Part shown: piece by piece, positions 26,682 to 34,780 of the stretch
Layout of the letters: the number at the start of each line of letters is the position of its first letter
How positions within the stretch are numbered: position 1 is the stretch's first letter
Source: Paenibacillus oryzisoli
GTDB lineage: Bacteria > Bacillota > Bacilli > Paenibacillales > NBRC-103111
DNA length: 64,000 nt
Assembly (NCBI RefSeq): GCF_001653565.1
Contig: NZ_LYPB01000076.1
Location: forward strand, 1-64,000
Direction of reading: 5' to 3'
Notes under the pieces: generated by a model
What the model saw: only the letters and a program-made list of their open reading frames with translations
Databases searched by the model: none
What the model was told of the DNA's origin: nothing
Translations under genes and position numbers: made by a program

Positions 26682-27556
26682 GTGTGTGGATGCTGCTCGT
26701 CTTCATAGGTGGCTTAAGTTGGCTCCTGCTGCTTTACCTTGAAAGAAGGAAATTCCCTCGTAAGCAAAGTGAGAACTCCTCATCACACAAGTCATCGCCT
26801 ATCCTTCCAGTTGTCTACATCGATTATAATCATTATCAATTATCCTCCAAGCAGAGAGTAGCAGCTATACTCATGCTTGCTCTTCCGGCTTTCCTGATAG
26901 GTTATATTTTCTATCAAAATGTTATCCTCGCAGCTGTCTTGGCATCTATAGGTTTTCTATTTCCTCGCTTTCGTCGGCAGCATTTAGTCCAAAAACGTAA
27001 AAATATGCTTTATGTGCAATTTAAGCAGGCACTTAGCTGTCTTTCTTCCTCAATGACAGTGGGGAAATCCATTGAATCGGCATTCCGAGAAGCATGGGAA
27101 GATTTGAAACTATTGTACCCAGACCCCGCTTGTTTGATCGTCGTGGAGTTTGGTTTGATTTGCCGAAAGGTTGAAAATGGTGAACCGATTGAATCAGCCC
27201 TTAAACATTTTGCTGATCGCAGTCATTTGGAAGATATTCAGAGCTTTTCTGATGTATTTCTAACCTGCAAGCGCACGGGAGGTAATTTAGTTGAGGTCAT
27301 GAAGCGTACAGCAACGGTCATTGCAGATAAGTTAGAAATAACCCAAGAAATTTCAGTCATGGTGGCTCAGAAGCGTTTCGAATCGAGAGTTCTTGTTGTT
27401 GCACCCATCCTGATTGTTGCTGTATTGGCCTTTTCCTCGCCTGATTATATGGTTCCACTTTATCGTGGGAGCGGGATTCTCATTATGACGGTCTGTTTGT
27501 CATTACTTGGCGCTTGTTATGTACTCACTCAAAAAATAATGAATATTAAGGTGTAG
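26678..27556 (+). CDS. tadB: Tad pilus platform protein TadB
   Basis: A 292-residue inner-membrane protein with the T2SSF domain in its C-terminal half (LSCLSSSMTVGKSIESAF, SDVFLTCKRTGGNLVEVM). It has hydrophobic segments near the N-terminus, near 65-95 and at the C-terminus. It pairs with TadC to form the platform for TadA. The start is TTG at 26678, overlapping the TGA of tadA. Confidence 0.88.
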   Translation: MSVWMLLVFIGGLSWLLLLYLERRKFPRKQSENSSSHKSSPILPVVYIDYNHYQLSSKQRVAAILMLALPAFLIGYIFYQNVILAAVLASIGFLFPRFRRQHLVQKRKNMLYVQFKQALSCLSSSMTVGKSIESAFREAWEDLKLLYPDPACLIVVEFGLICRKVENGEPIESALKHFADRSHLEDIQSFSDVFLTCKRTGGNLVEVMKRTATVIADKLEITQEISVMVAQKRFESRVLVVAPILIVAVLAFSSPDYMVPLYRGSGILIMTVCLSLLGACYVLTQKIMNIKV

Positions 27557-27557
27557 G

Positions 27558-28427
27558 ATGTGGATATGGTTTTTTGGCATGGCGCAAATTGTGTTTGGTT
27601 TGACCATACAAGTGATGGGGCATAGGAAATACGGGGAACAGCTTCAATTACAACCGTATCCATTTCGGATGAAAATTTTATTGCCTGCAAGCTGTTACGT
27701 GATAGATAAGTTCCAGTTGTTAGAGAAATTCCCTGATTTCACTTCGAGAATTCATCATAAGTGTATGTCCTTGTATGGGCGAAGTGTATCTTCGCAAGGC
27801 AGTAAATGGTTTATTGCTGAACTTATATCTGCCTGTATGATATGCCTATTCGTCGCTACAGTTCTTGCCATTCTAGCAGGTAAAGATAGTTCGTTACTTG
27901 CTCTTGGTGCAGTTGCAGCGATCGGGATTCCTGTGGTGATGGTTCGTGATTTGGATACTAAAATACGTAAAAAGCAGCAAAGGATGATCCTTGAACTGCC
28001 TGAATTCCTAAGCACAATCGTGCTGTTGGTGAATGCTGGAGAGACGGTCAATCGAGCTTGGATCCGATGTGTTCAAGCAAAGCCTAATTTGTCGGATTCT
28101 CCACTGTTCAAAGAGCTACTTGTTGCTGTGCATGAACTGGAGATGAACATCTCTTTTACGAAAGTATTAGAAGATTTCAGCAAGCGCTGCGCGTTACATG
28201 AAGTGTCATTATTTGCCTCAACGTTAGGCTTGAATTATAGAAGAGGCGGTAATGATTTTGTCGTTTCGCTGCATTCACTCTCGCTGGAGTTATGGCAAAG
28301 GAGGAAGAGCGTATCGCGAACGCTTGGGGAGGAAGCATCTTCAAAGTTAGTTTTCCCTATGGTGTTAATTTTTGTTGTGGTGATGGTGATTGTTGCTGCA
28401 CCAGCGTTACTCATGATGAATCAATAG
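27558..28427 (+). CDS. tadC: Tad pilus platform protein TadC
   Basis: A 289-residue inner-membrane protein with T2SSF features (ELPEFLSTIVLLVNAGETVNRAW) and membrane segments near 90-125 and at the C-terminus. It forms the membrane platform with TadB. The start ATG follows the tadB stop by one base. A 15-bp gap separates it from the pilin gene. Confidence 0.88.
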   Translation: MWIWFFGMAQIVFGLTIQVMGHRKYGEQLQLQPYPFRMKILLPASCYVIDKFQLLEKFPDFTSRIHHKCMSLYGRSVSSQGSKWFIAELISACMICLFVATVLAILAGKDSSLLALGAVAAIGIPVVMVRDLDTKIRKKQQRMILELPEFLSTIVLLVNAGETVNRAWIRCVQAKPNLSDSPLFKELLVAVHELEMNISFTKVLEDFSKRCALHEVSLFASTLGLNYRRGGNDFVVSLHSLSLELWQRRKSVSRTLGEEASSKLVFPMVLIFVVVMVIVAAPALLMMNQ

Positions 28428-28442
28428 GAGAGGGATGTTGAA

Positions 28443-28670
28443 ATGAGAAGTAGACTAGATATATTTAAGCGTGTGTGGAAAGAGGAAGACGGGTTAGGCA
28501 CGTTAGAAATTTTATTGATTGTTGCGGTATTGGTTGCGATAGCAATTATTTTCAGAAAATGGATTGTCTCTTGGTTCCAGAAGCTGATTGGTGATGCGAA
28601 TTCCGACTTGAAAGATAATAGTGCGGTTGCACCTTGTGCGCCTAGCCCGACCACAAGTTGTGCGCCATAA
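28443..28670 (+). CDS. flp: Flp1-type type IVb pilin
   Basis: A 75-residue prepilin. The leader is unusually long (about 17 residues) and ends in DG before LGTLEILLIVAVLVAIAII; Glu is at +5 of the predicted mature protein, as in Flp pilins. The mature protein would be about 58 residues, typical for Tad pili. The C-terminal tail carries two cysteines in a PC...SC pattern, which is unusual for Flp. Cleavage would be by the CpaA/TadV peptidase at 32604. The 3' end overlaps the next frame. Confidence 0.85.
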   Translation: MRSRLDIFKRVWKEEDGLGTLEILLIVAVLVAIAIIFRKWIVSWFQKLIGDANSDLKDNSAVAPCAPSPTTSCAP

Positions 28671-29664
28671 TCGACTTCGTCGGTTCATTCTCGATGATTT
28701 GGGCACTTTTACAGTAGAAGCATCGCTTGTTTTTCCAGCGATACTCATTTGCACAGTGATATTATTATTTGTAGGCATGTTTGCCTATCAGCATGTTTAT
28801 GTAGGACAATTAGCTCGCTCTGCTGCAGAAAAATTAGCCTTTACCTGGACGAACAGCCATAAAGATATCAATACGGGAAGTTATAATCCGCAGGAAACGG
28901 ATGGTTTGTATTGGCGATTGACACAAGATAATGTAAGTGACTTATTTGGCTTATTACATGGAAGTTCAGGGGGGAGCATTTCACTCCCTACCAATCAAGT
29001 CAACGGCTTAGTGCAGCGAAAACTGGCCAAAGCTTCGGTATTATTTCCCAAAGGCGTTACTGGAACTGCCTCATACAAGAATTATTTATTAGATCATCGT
29101 ATTGAGGTGACTGTGAAGAAGTCGTTTGTCATGCCAACATTTCTTAGTCGCTGGATGCGTGCAACGCAAACAGAAAGATCAGCTGTCGTCCACGTAGTTG
29201 ATTCGATAGAGCTGATTAGAACAACAGATTTAACACGAACTTATCTGCCAACTTTAATTGGAAGGATTTCTCCAGGAAAAGCGAAAGCAGCACTCGTAGA
29301 TCCGGTTAAAACGGACTTGTCTGGTCCTAGTGTCAAGATTCAATCTGAGCGTCAGGCATCAACATACTTGAGATCACTTGTGGGAGGGACAGAGGTTATT
29401 CGGACGACTCCATCAGGTAAAAGTAGGACAATTGATGCGTTAGACGCAAGAGGCATTGGTCATCAAGCCTTTTATAGTATGACGGAAGCTCAGCTTCGCA
29501 CTGAACAACTGCCGAAGGATGTTGAACTTCTCCAGCATGATCCTACGGTGAAAGGCATTGTTTGGCATTTTTTTAAGAAGGATGCTAGCGGCAAAGGGAT
29601 GCCTACAGTTTCATTTCGCAAAGAACTCGAACGTAAAGGGATTGTAGTTGTTATTCATAATTAG
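28621..29664 (+). CDS. TadE-like pilus assembly protein
   Basis: A protein of about 347 residues. A basic N-terminal tail precedes the TadE-type signal FTVEASLVFPAILICTVILL with Glu after the cleavage site, then one transmembrane helix and a long extracytoplasmic domain. TadE-like proteins are pseudopilins. The start is uncertain: GTG at 28621 is the longest, and several GTGs follow up to about 28660, none with a clear ribosome binding site. It overlaps the flp gene by up to 50 bp, so translational coupling is likely. Confidence 0.78.
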   Translation: MRLHLVRLARPQVVRHNRLRRFILDDLGTFTVEASLVFPAILICTVILLFVGMFAYQHVYVGQLARSAAEKLAFTWTNSHKDINTGSYNPQETDGLYWRLTQDNVSDLFGLLHGSSGGSISLPTNQVNGLVQRKLAKASVLFPKGVTGTASYKNYLLDHRIEVTVKKSFVMPTFLSRWMRATQTERSAVVHVVDSIELIRTTDLTRTYLPTLIGRISPGKAKAALVDPVKTDLSGPSVKIQSERQASTYLRSLVGGTEVIRTTPSGKSRTIDALDARGIGHQAFYSMTEAQLRTEQLPKDVELLQHDPTVKGIVWHFFKKDASGKGMPTVSFRKELERKGIVVVIHN

Positions 29665-29678
29665 AAAGAGGGGAGCCA

Positions 29679-31937
29679 TTGAAAAGATTCTTACGAACAG
29701 AAAACGGCACAGTATCTGTGTATTTGATCCTGATCATTGTGCCGATTTTTTTATTTCAAGCAGTACTTATAGATTTTGCCAGAATTAAAGTTGCAGAGAA
29801 AGAAACGGAATCTGCCATACAAGCATCGGCGCGATCCGTCATGTCCTCTTTTAATCCTGAGTTGCAGAAGCGAGGTCTTTATGGTATGGGTCTCTCTCAG
29901 GAGGCGTCAGAAAAATTACTTAACGATGTTTTTGCTCGGAATGTATCGAGTGGGGTCTCGGCGAATACTTTTAAATTTATTAATACCAAAGCAGTGGATG
30001 GAGCGTTGCGTGTTACACCAGTTTATACGCTTGCTAGTCATGTCATTTTTGAGGAGCAACTCTTAGAGGATATGAAACTCAAAGCACCAATTGAATTCAC
30101 ACTCGAAATTGTTGATAAATTTCAAAAGAGTGGAGTCCGAGAACCATTTCATACCAGTTCCCAATTTGTTAAAGATGCAGACGCGATTGAAAAGTTGATT
30201 GGACAACGGGAAAGTTTACTAGATGAAGCTTGGCAGCGCGCGGAAGAGCTTCATGGCAGAACTACAGAATTTCATGGATATTATAGAACTAGAGTTGCTG
30301 AATTAGACAAATTTGCTGGTGAAATCGGCATTCATACGGTTGACGGAGTGCGCAGCGAAATCAGTCAAGTTGAAGAGAATTTGCGTTCACTTACAACGAG
30401 CATAAGAAATATGGATCTTTCATTAGCTTCGCTTGTACAAGCAGGTCCTGAGGCAGCAGCAAGTATCCGATCCCTAGCTGAAGCCAAAAGCAGGCTTGAG
30501 GAACAGGCCAGATTGTTGTCACAAAAGCTAAGTGAGCTTGAAGCTTTAGTGCAGAAAATACTGACTTATACAGCTCTCGTCATCTCCACGAAACTTGAGG
30601 TGGCAGTGAATGAAAGAACGATTCTCCAACTACAGCAAGAGATTGAGCCAACCTTGCGGCAAGCCAAGCAAAAAAATGACGAGATACGCATGAAGCTGAC
30701 AGGAGTTTCGGGTTCTTCAACGCAAGCGAATTCAGCTGCATCGGATGTGTTTCAGCACGTCTCGCTCATGGGGGATGACTATTTTTACCAATATCAAACG
30801 TCAATTGCGGGCATCGCCTCATTGTTTTCCTCATTCCGATCTGCCGTTGATGGCGTTATGTTGTATACGTCTGTGCATACCAGTAAGGTCAATCAAGCCA
30901 ACGACAACTATTTGGAAGTGTCAAATGATTTCCATGCCAAACAAAGTCCGCTAGAGAAATCTAGAATGACAACAAATGAAGCAACAACGGCGAATAAACA
31001 GGCACAAAAGAACAAAATTCAAGCCATTATGGATCAAGCAAAGCAAGCAATAGGTGGTTGTCCCGTATCGAATACGCATTCTGGTGATTCTGTGGCTTAT
31101 CGTAAACTCCAAGGAGAATCCGGTTATTATCAGAGGTATCGACAAGTGAATGCGCAGGATACAATGATCGGGAACGATGTGGCCTACGACATTGAAAAAG
31201 CAGAGCCTGCTAGTTTGCGGGCAATGGATATGCTAGGCGTATTAAACAACGCGGCGGAGATTCTCCGAGATGAACTATACGTAAATGAATATGCCCTAAC
31301 AAAGTTTAATTATCGTACGTATGGATTAGAGAAAGATCTCAACGGGAATCCCAAATTATCGAATGAGTTAGTCGATCCTGGGACTCACTCTTTAGTAAAT
31401 CAAGAGGTTGAGTATCTGCTGTACGGCTTCTCCTCTTGTGCAGCTAATATGGCCTCAGCTTATGCAGAAATGTTTTCATTGCGTCTAGCGATTCGTACAG
31501 TTGAAGCGCTATTAGATCCCAAGAAGGAACTTCTTCAAATAGGATCCCCTCTGCTGGTTTTTCTGGCTGCAGCAGCTCAAGGTGCAGCAGAGGCACTCGT
31601 TGATATGAATGCATTGGTGAAAGGGGATGCTGTTGAGTTATCGTCAAAGCTCTCCACATCTGCACTTAAGTTGACCTATAAAGACTATCTCCGTCTATTT
31701 TTAATGCTGCACAGCAACAATTCCAAACTGATGTCCCGAATGCAAGCTCTACTGGAGTTAGAGACTGGTATTGATCTCAATCAAGCAACCTCCTATATCC
31801 AAGCGAATGCAACGAGTGAGATCAGGCTTTGGTTTATTCCTCAAGTTATGAGGTTATTGGACGGGACGGGACTTCTGGGGTGTAAAGTTGTCGGAACACA
31901 TTGCCAAATGAATCGAGCGGCGGTCGTTTCGTACTGA
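29679..31937 (+). CDS. TadG-like membrane-anchored protein with coiled coil
   Basis: A 752-residue protein. The N-terminus has a TadG-like anchor: TENGTVSVYLILIIVPIFLFQ, then DFARIKVAEKE. A long Glu/Gln/Leu-rich heptad stretch between about residues 170 and 340 is probably coiled coil. A hydrophobic segment lies near 625-650. It starts at TTG 29679 with GAGGGGAG 7 bases upstream. It may be a large scaffold or tip component of the Tad apparatus; the exact role is not known. Confidence 0.72.
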   Translation: MKRFLRTENGTVSVYLILIIVPIFLFQAVLIDFARIKVAEKETESAIQASARSVMSSFNPELQKRGLYGMGLSQEASEKLLNDVFARNVSSGVSANTFKFINTKAVDGALRVTPVYTLASHVIFEEQLLEDMKLKAPIEFTLEIVDKFQKSGVREPFHTSSQFVKDADAIEKLIGQRESLLDEAWQRAEELHGRTTEFHGYYRTRVAELDKFAGEIGIHTVDGVRSEISQVEENLRSLTTSIRNMDLSLASLVQAGPEAAASIRSLAEAKSRLEEQARLLSQKLSELEALVQKILTYTALVISTKLEVAVNERTILQLQQEIEPTLRQAKQKNDEIRMKLTGVSGSSTQANSAASDVFQHVSLMGDDYFYQYQTSIAGIASLFSSFRSAVDGVMLYTSVHTSKVNQANDNYLEVSNDFHAKQSPLEKSRMTTNEATTANKQAQKNKIQAIMDQAKQAIGGCPVSNTHSGDSVAYRKLQGESGYYQRYRQVNAQDTMIGNDVAYDIEKAEPASLRAMDMLGVLNNAAEILRDELYVNEYALTKFNYRTYGLEKDLNGNPKLSNELVDPGTHSLVNQEVEYLLYGFSSCAANMASAYAEMFSLRLAIRTVEALLDPKKELLQIGSPLLVFLAAAAQGAAEALVDMNALVKGDAVELSSKLSTSALKLTYKDYLRLFLMLHSNNSKLMSRMQALLELETGIDLNQATSYIQANATSEIRLWFIPQVMRLLDGTGLLGCKVVGTHCQMNRAAVVSY

Positions 31938-31953
31938 AGAAGGAGGCGTCAAT

Positions 31954-32619
31954 TTGCTTCATAAATTGCACAGGGAGCAAGAAGGTGGAATTGTCCTTGA
32001 AGCATCACTTATTCTACCTTTGTTTCTTGCTTTCATCGTAGGATTGGTTCTAATCATTCAAATTGCGTTGGTTGAGATGGCTTTGCAGTCTGGCGTTTCT
32101 GAGGCGACGAAGTCGATCGCGGGTCAACTATATCCCGTGCGGATCGTCGTCCAAGAGGTCCAATCGAAATATGATCAAAGTCGTGCTGCAGAGATGCTTA
32201 ATGCTGTCGTGAATGGTGTTCAATCAGCCAGGGATCACGTGACCAGTACAGAGAATTTGGCTGATGAGTATCAGGCGTATATTCCAGACCAACTGTTGGA
32301 ACTCGTACGCTGGGAGAAAGAGAAAAGGGAGCTTGGCGAAGACGTGGCACAAGATGAGTTGAGTGATTTTTATCAAACGCAGGTTAAACCGCGAATGCTG
32401 GCAGTTTTTACACCAATTGTGTTTGCATTTTGTGATGATAAGCGTGTTGATAAAAGGAACTTTAAAGTCATTGCAGTAACATTACCAAGTTTGCAACTGG
32501 ATGGGGAGGCATTTGTGGGGATTGAGGCACAACTCATCTATAAATTGCCCATTCCATTTATGAGCGAAACGATTATTTTGAAGAAAAGGGCTTATGAGCG
32601 GGCTTGGGTGGGAGCTTAA
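31954..32619 (+). CDS. TadE/TadF-like pseudopilin
   Basis: A 221-residue protein with a short leader and GGIVLEASLILPLFLAFIVG, the TadE-type prepilin signal with Glu. One transmembrane helix and an extracytoplasmic domain follow. It starts at TTG 31954 preceded by AAGGAGG. It is the second or third TadE-like protein of the locus. The end overlaps the next frame if that gene starts at 32604. Confidence 0.8.
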   Translation: MLHKLHREQEGGIVLEASLILPLFLAFIVGLVLIIQIALVEMALQSGVSEATKSIAGQLYPVRIVVQEVQSKYDQSRAAEMLNAVVNGVQSARDHVTSTENLADEYQAYIPDQLLELVRWEKEKRELGEDVAQDELSDFYQTQVKPRMLAVFTPIVFAFCDDKRVDKRNFKVIAVTLPSLQLDGEAFVGIEAQLIYKLPIPFMSETIILKKRAYERAWVGA

Positions 32620-33164
32620 TCGGTAGGGAGGGTAACATTATTTTTGTGTGTCTTGGTTCTTTCATTATTTTTATTGCCGTTGCATTTGCTTTAGATGTGC
32701 GCTTTTCCAAGTTACCCAACAAATTGACCATGTGTGGAGCAGTATTCGGAGTTATGTTCCACGTGTGGTCTGAAGGGTGGAACGGGTTCTTATTTTCCAT
32801 GCTTGGTGCTGGCGTAGGCTTTCTACTCGTATTTGTGTTGTATGTAATTGGTGCTTTGGGAGCTGGAGATGTCAAACTTTTCGGTGCTATCGGGGCAATT
32901 ATGGGTGCAATGTTTGTTATACAAACACTTGTTTATGCAATTTTGTGGGCAGGATTAATCGGACTATTCCTTCTATCTGTTCAAAGAAAAATAAGAGCAA
33001 CGAGTCGTAAGCTATCAGGTTGGCTATTCACAATAGTAGCGTTGCGAAAGGTTGAAGCTTTGTTTGAACTAAAGCAGCAAAAAAACATTAAATTCCCATT
33101 TATGTACGCAGTTTTACCAGCGGTATCCATTACGATTTACTATTCTTTGGTAGGAATGAGGTGA
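32604..33164 (+). CDS. Tad prepilin peptidase CpaA/TadV
   Basis: An A24 aspartic protease of about 170-186 residues that lacks the N-terminal methyltransferase part. The two catalytic aspartates are in ALDVRFSKLPN and GALGAGDVKLFG (GxGD). The start is unclear. TTG at 32604 overlaps the previous gene. A strong AGGGAGGG at 32625-32632 has no ATG/GTG/TTG at the normal distance: it is followed by ATT codons at 32637 and 32640 and a GTG at 32646. An ATT start or the GTG are both possible. It probably processes Flp and the TadE-like proteins, separately from PilD. Confidence 0.85.
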   Translation: MGGSLIGREGNIIFVCLGSFIIFIAVAFALDVRFSKLPNKLTMCGAVFGVMFHVWSEGWNGFLFSMLGAGVGFLLVFVLYVIGALGAGDVKLFGAIGAIMGAMFVIQTLVYAILWAGLIGLFLLSVQRKIRATSRKLSGWLFTIVALRKVEALFELKQQKNIKFPFMYAVLPAVSITIYYSLVGMR

Positions 33165-33168
33165 TGAT

Positions 33169-34674
33169 ATGACGCAAGAAGTATTCGGTCTTCGTTATGA
33201 ATTTGTGTATCGACATGGACATCTCATGGAACTGTATAAGGAAGGTGGTTTAGCAACCAGCGAGCTTTCCAACTTACAGGTGCGCATGCTAGAAGCCAAT
33301 CAAGTTCCGAGACTGTTGCCGCTCGACATTCATGAGGTTGATTCGAACATACGACTTCTATATAGGTTGTCTTCCAAGCGAATGCTGTCACATGTTATGA
33401 AAGTAGAAAATTTCTCAATACAGTTCCTTGCCAAGTTGATTTACGCCATTGTTTGTACATTGGACGAGAGCAAGAATTATATGCTGTGTGAAATGAATTT
33501 TGTACTGAAGGATAATTTTATATTCATAGGGCAAGATTGGTCGGATGTTTACCTAACGTATGCGCCCATACATATCGAACATGATGTCGATGAGTGCTAT
33601 TCAGCTTTAGACGCACTTCTCCATAAACTTATCGTATACCTTGGAGAAGAGGAACAGGATCAACTGCTTAAGTGGATGCCCATTCATTTAAATAGAAAAA
33701 GCTTTCAGTCATATAAGGAAGCGTTTATAAAGCTTATGGATGAGTCGATTCTAACACAAGTAGCAAGGCATACAGTGCAATCCCAACCGGTCGAAGCAAC
33801 ACTAATAGAACAAACAGAACAAGGCCTACCCAAAGCACATTGGAAACAAGATGAGGCTATACCTATTCTGCCCAAATCGGAGAATCCCAAGTTGGCTAAA
33901 CATGATCCCACTCAATTGAATGGACAAGAGAACAATCCCTCATCAACTGCCAATGTAAGTTTATTTCCATTTTCCTTCGTTCCCCTTCAGCAACGTGGGC
34001 GATGGATGGCAATCGCGCTCCTCTTTATTTTACTTGCTTTTCTATGGCAATATTATTGGGAACACCCTAAGGCAAGCACGCTGCAAATCATGGCTGGCCT
34101 AACACTGTTGTTGGGGGATGCAGGCTTCGTACTTCTCTTCTTAGGGCGACCAGAATTTATTAATCAAAGTAATCAAACGCGGCAAAAGTCATCTATCAAT
34201 CCAAACACAACCAATCCCGCTCATGAAGTCACAACGGATAACGTTGCAAGTGCCCCGAGTCCACAGGACATGCAACACTACTATCAAAAACTGTCCATGC
34301 AAACAACCTTACTTAGCCCATCGCTTTCAAATGCTACAGTGCTACTTGGAAAAATTCCGAAGCAAGATCCACTCGGCCCTCGTTTGGAAAGTCAAGGAGA
34401 AGGCGATAGCCGAACTGTTCCTATTAACAGTGATGTTTTTACGATCGGCAGAGGAGATTCAAGCAGTAAAGTTGATTATGTCGTCGATGATATTGGTGTT
34501 TCCAGGATCCATGCGGAAATAGTCCAAACTAGCAACGGTTTTCAACTTCGAGATGCAGGCTCTACGAACGGAACGTTTTTGAATGATTTCCCCCTCGTCA
34601 CCTATCAAGGATATTCGTTAAAAGATGGAGATATTGTGCGAATTATACGACAAGAATTGATTTTTCGGCTCTAA
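33169..34674 (+). CDS. FHA-domain membrane protein (DUF6382-like N-terminus)
   Basis: A 501-residue protein. The N-terminal 190 residues resemble DUF6382, a family linked to FHA proteins (from memory). Two adjacent transmembrane helices lie near 281-300 and 305-327. The C-terminal FHA domain (about 415-501) has the phosphothreonine-binding features IGRGDSS, SRIHAEI and STNGTFLN. It is the last gene of the Tad locus and starts 4 bp after the peptidase gene. It could read phosphorylation by the kinase at 21274; this is inference. Confidence 0.8.
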   Translation: MTQEVFGLRYEFVYRHGHLMELYKEGGLATSELSNLQVRMLEANQVPRLLPLDIHEVDSNIRLLYRLSSKRMLSHVMKVENFSIQFLAKLIYAIVCTLDESKNYMLCEMNFVLKDNFIFIGQDWSDVYLTYAPIHIEHDVDECYSALDALLHKLIVYLGEEEQDQLLKWMPIHLNRKSFQSYKEAFIKLMDESILTQVARHTVQSQPVEATLIEQTEQGLPKAHWKQDEAIPILPKSENPKLAKHDPTQLNGQENNPSSTANVSLFPFSFVPLQQRGRWMAIALLFILLAFLWQYYWEHPKASTLQIMAGLTLLLGDAGFVLLFLGRPEFINQSNQTRQKSSINPNTTNPAHEVTTDNVASAPSPQDMQHYYQKLSMQTTLLSPSLSNATVLLGKIPKQDPLGPRLESQGEGDSRTVPINSDVFTIGRGDSSSKVDYVVDDIGVSRIHAEIVQTSNGFQLRDAGSTNGTFLNDFPLVTYQGYSLKDGDIVRIIRQELIFRL

Positions 34675-34690
34675 TACAAATAGTTTCTAC

Positions 34691-34719
34691 TTCCTGTCTG
34701 CCGTGAGCAGTGGTATAAT
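34691..34719 (+). promoter_or_regulatory. Promoter of the YfmM-like ABC-F gene
   Basis: TTCCTG (34691-34696) and TATAAT (34714-34719) with a 17-bp spacer. A dyad TCACGTG (34726-34732)/CACGTGA (34738-34744) follows at about +1 to +20, which could be an operator or a leader hairpin. Confidence 0.5.
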
Positions 34720-34780
34720 AAGAAGTCACGTGTCCATCACGTGATTATCTCAGAACTAGACAGGGGTTTGGTTTTACAAA

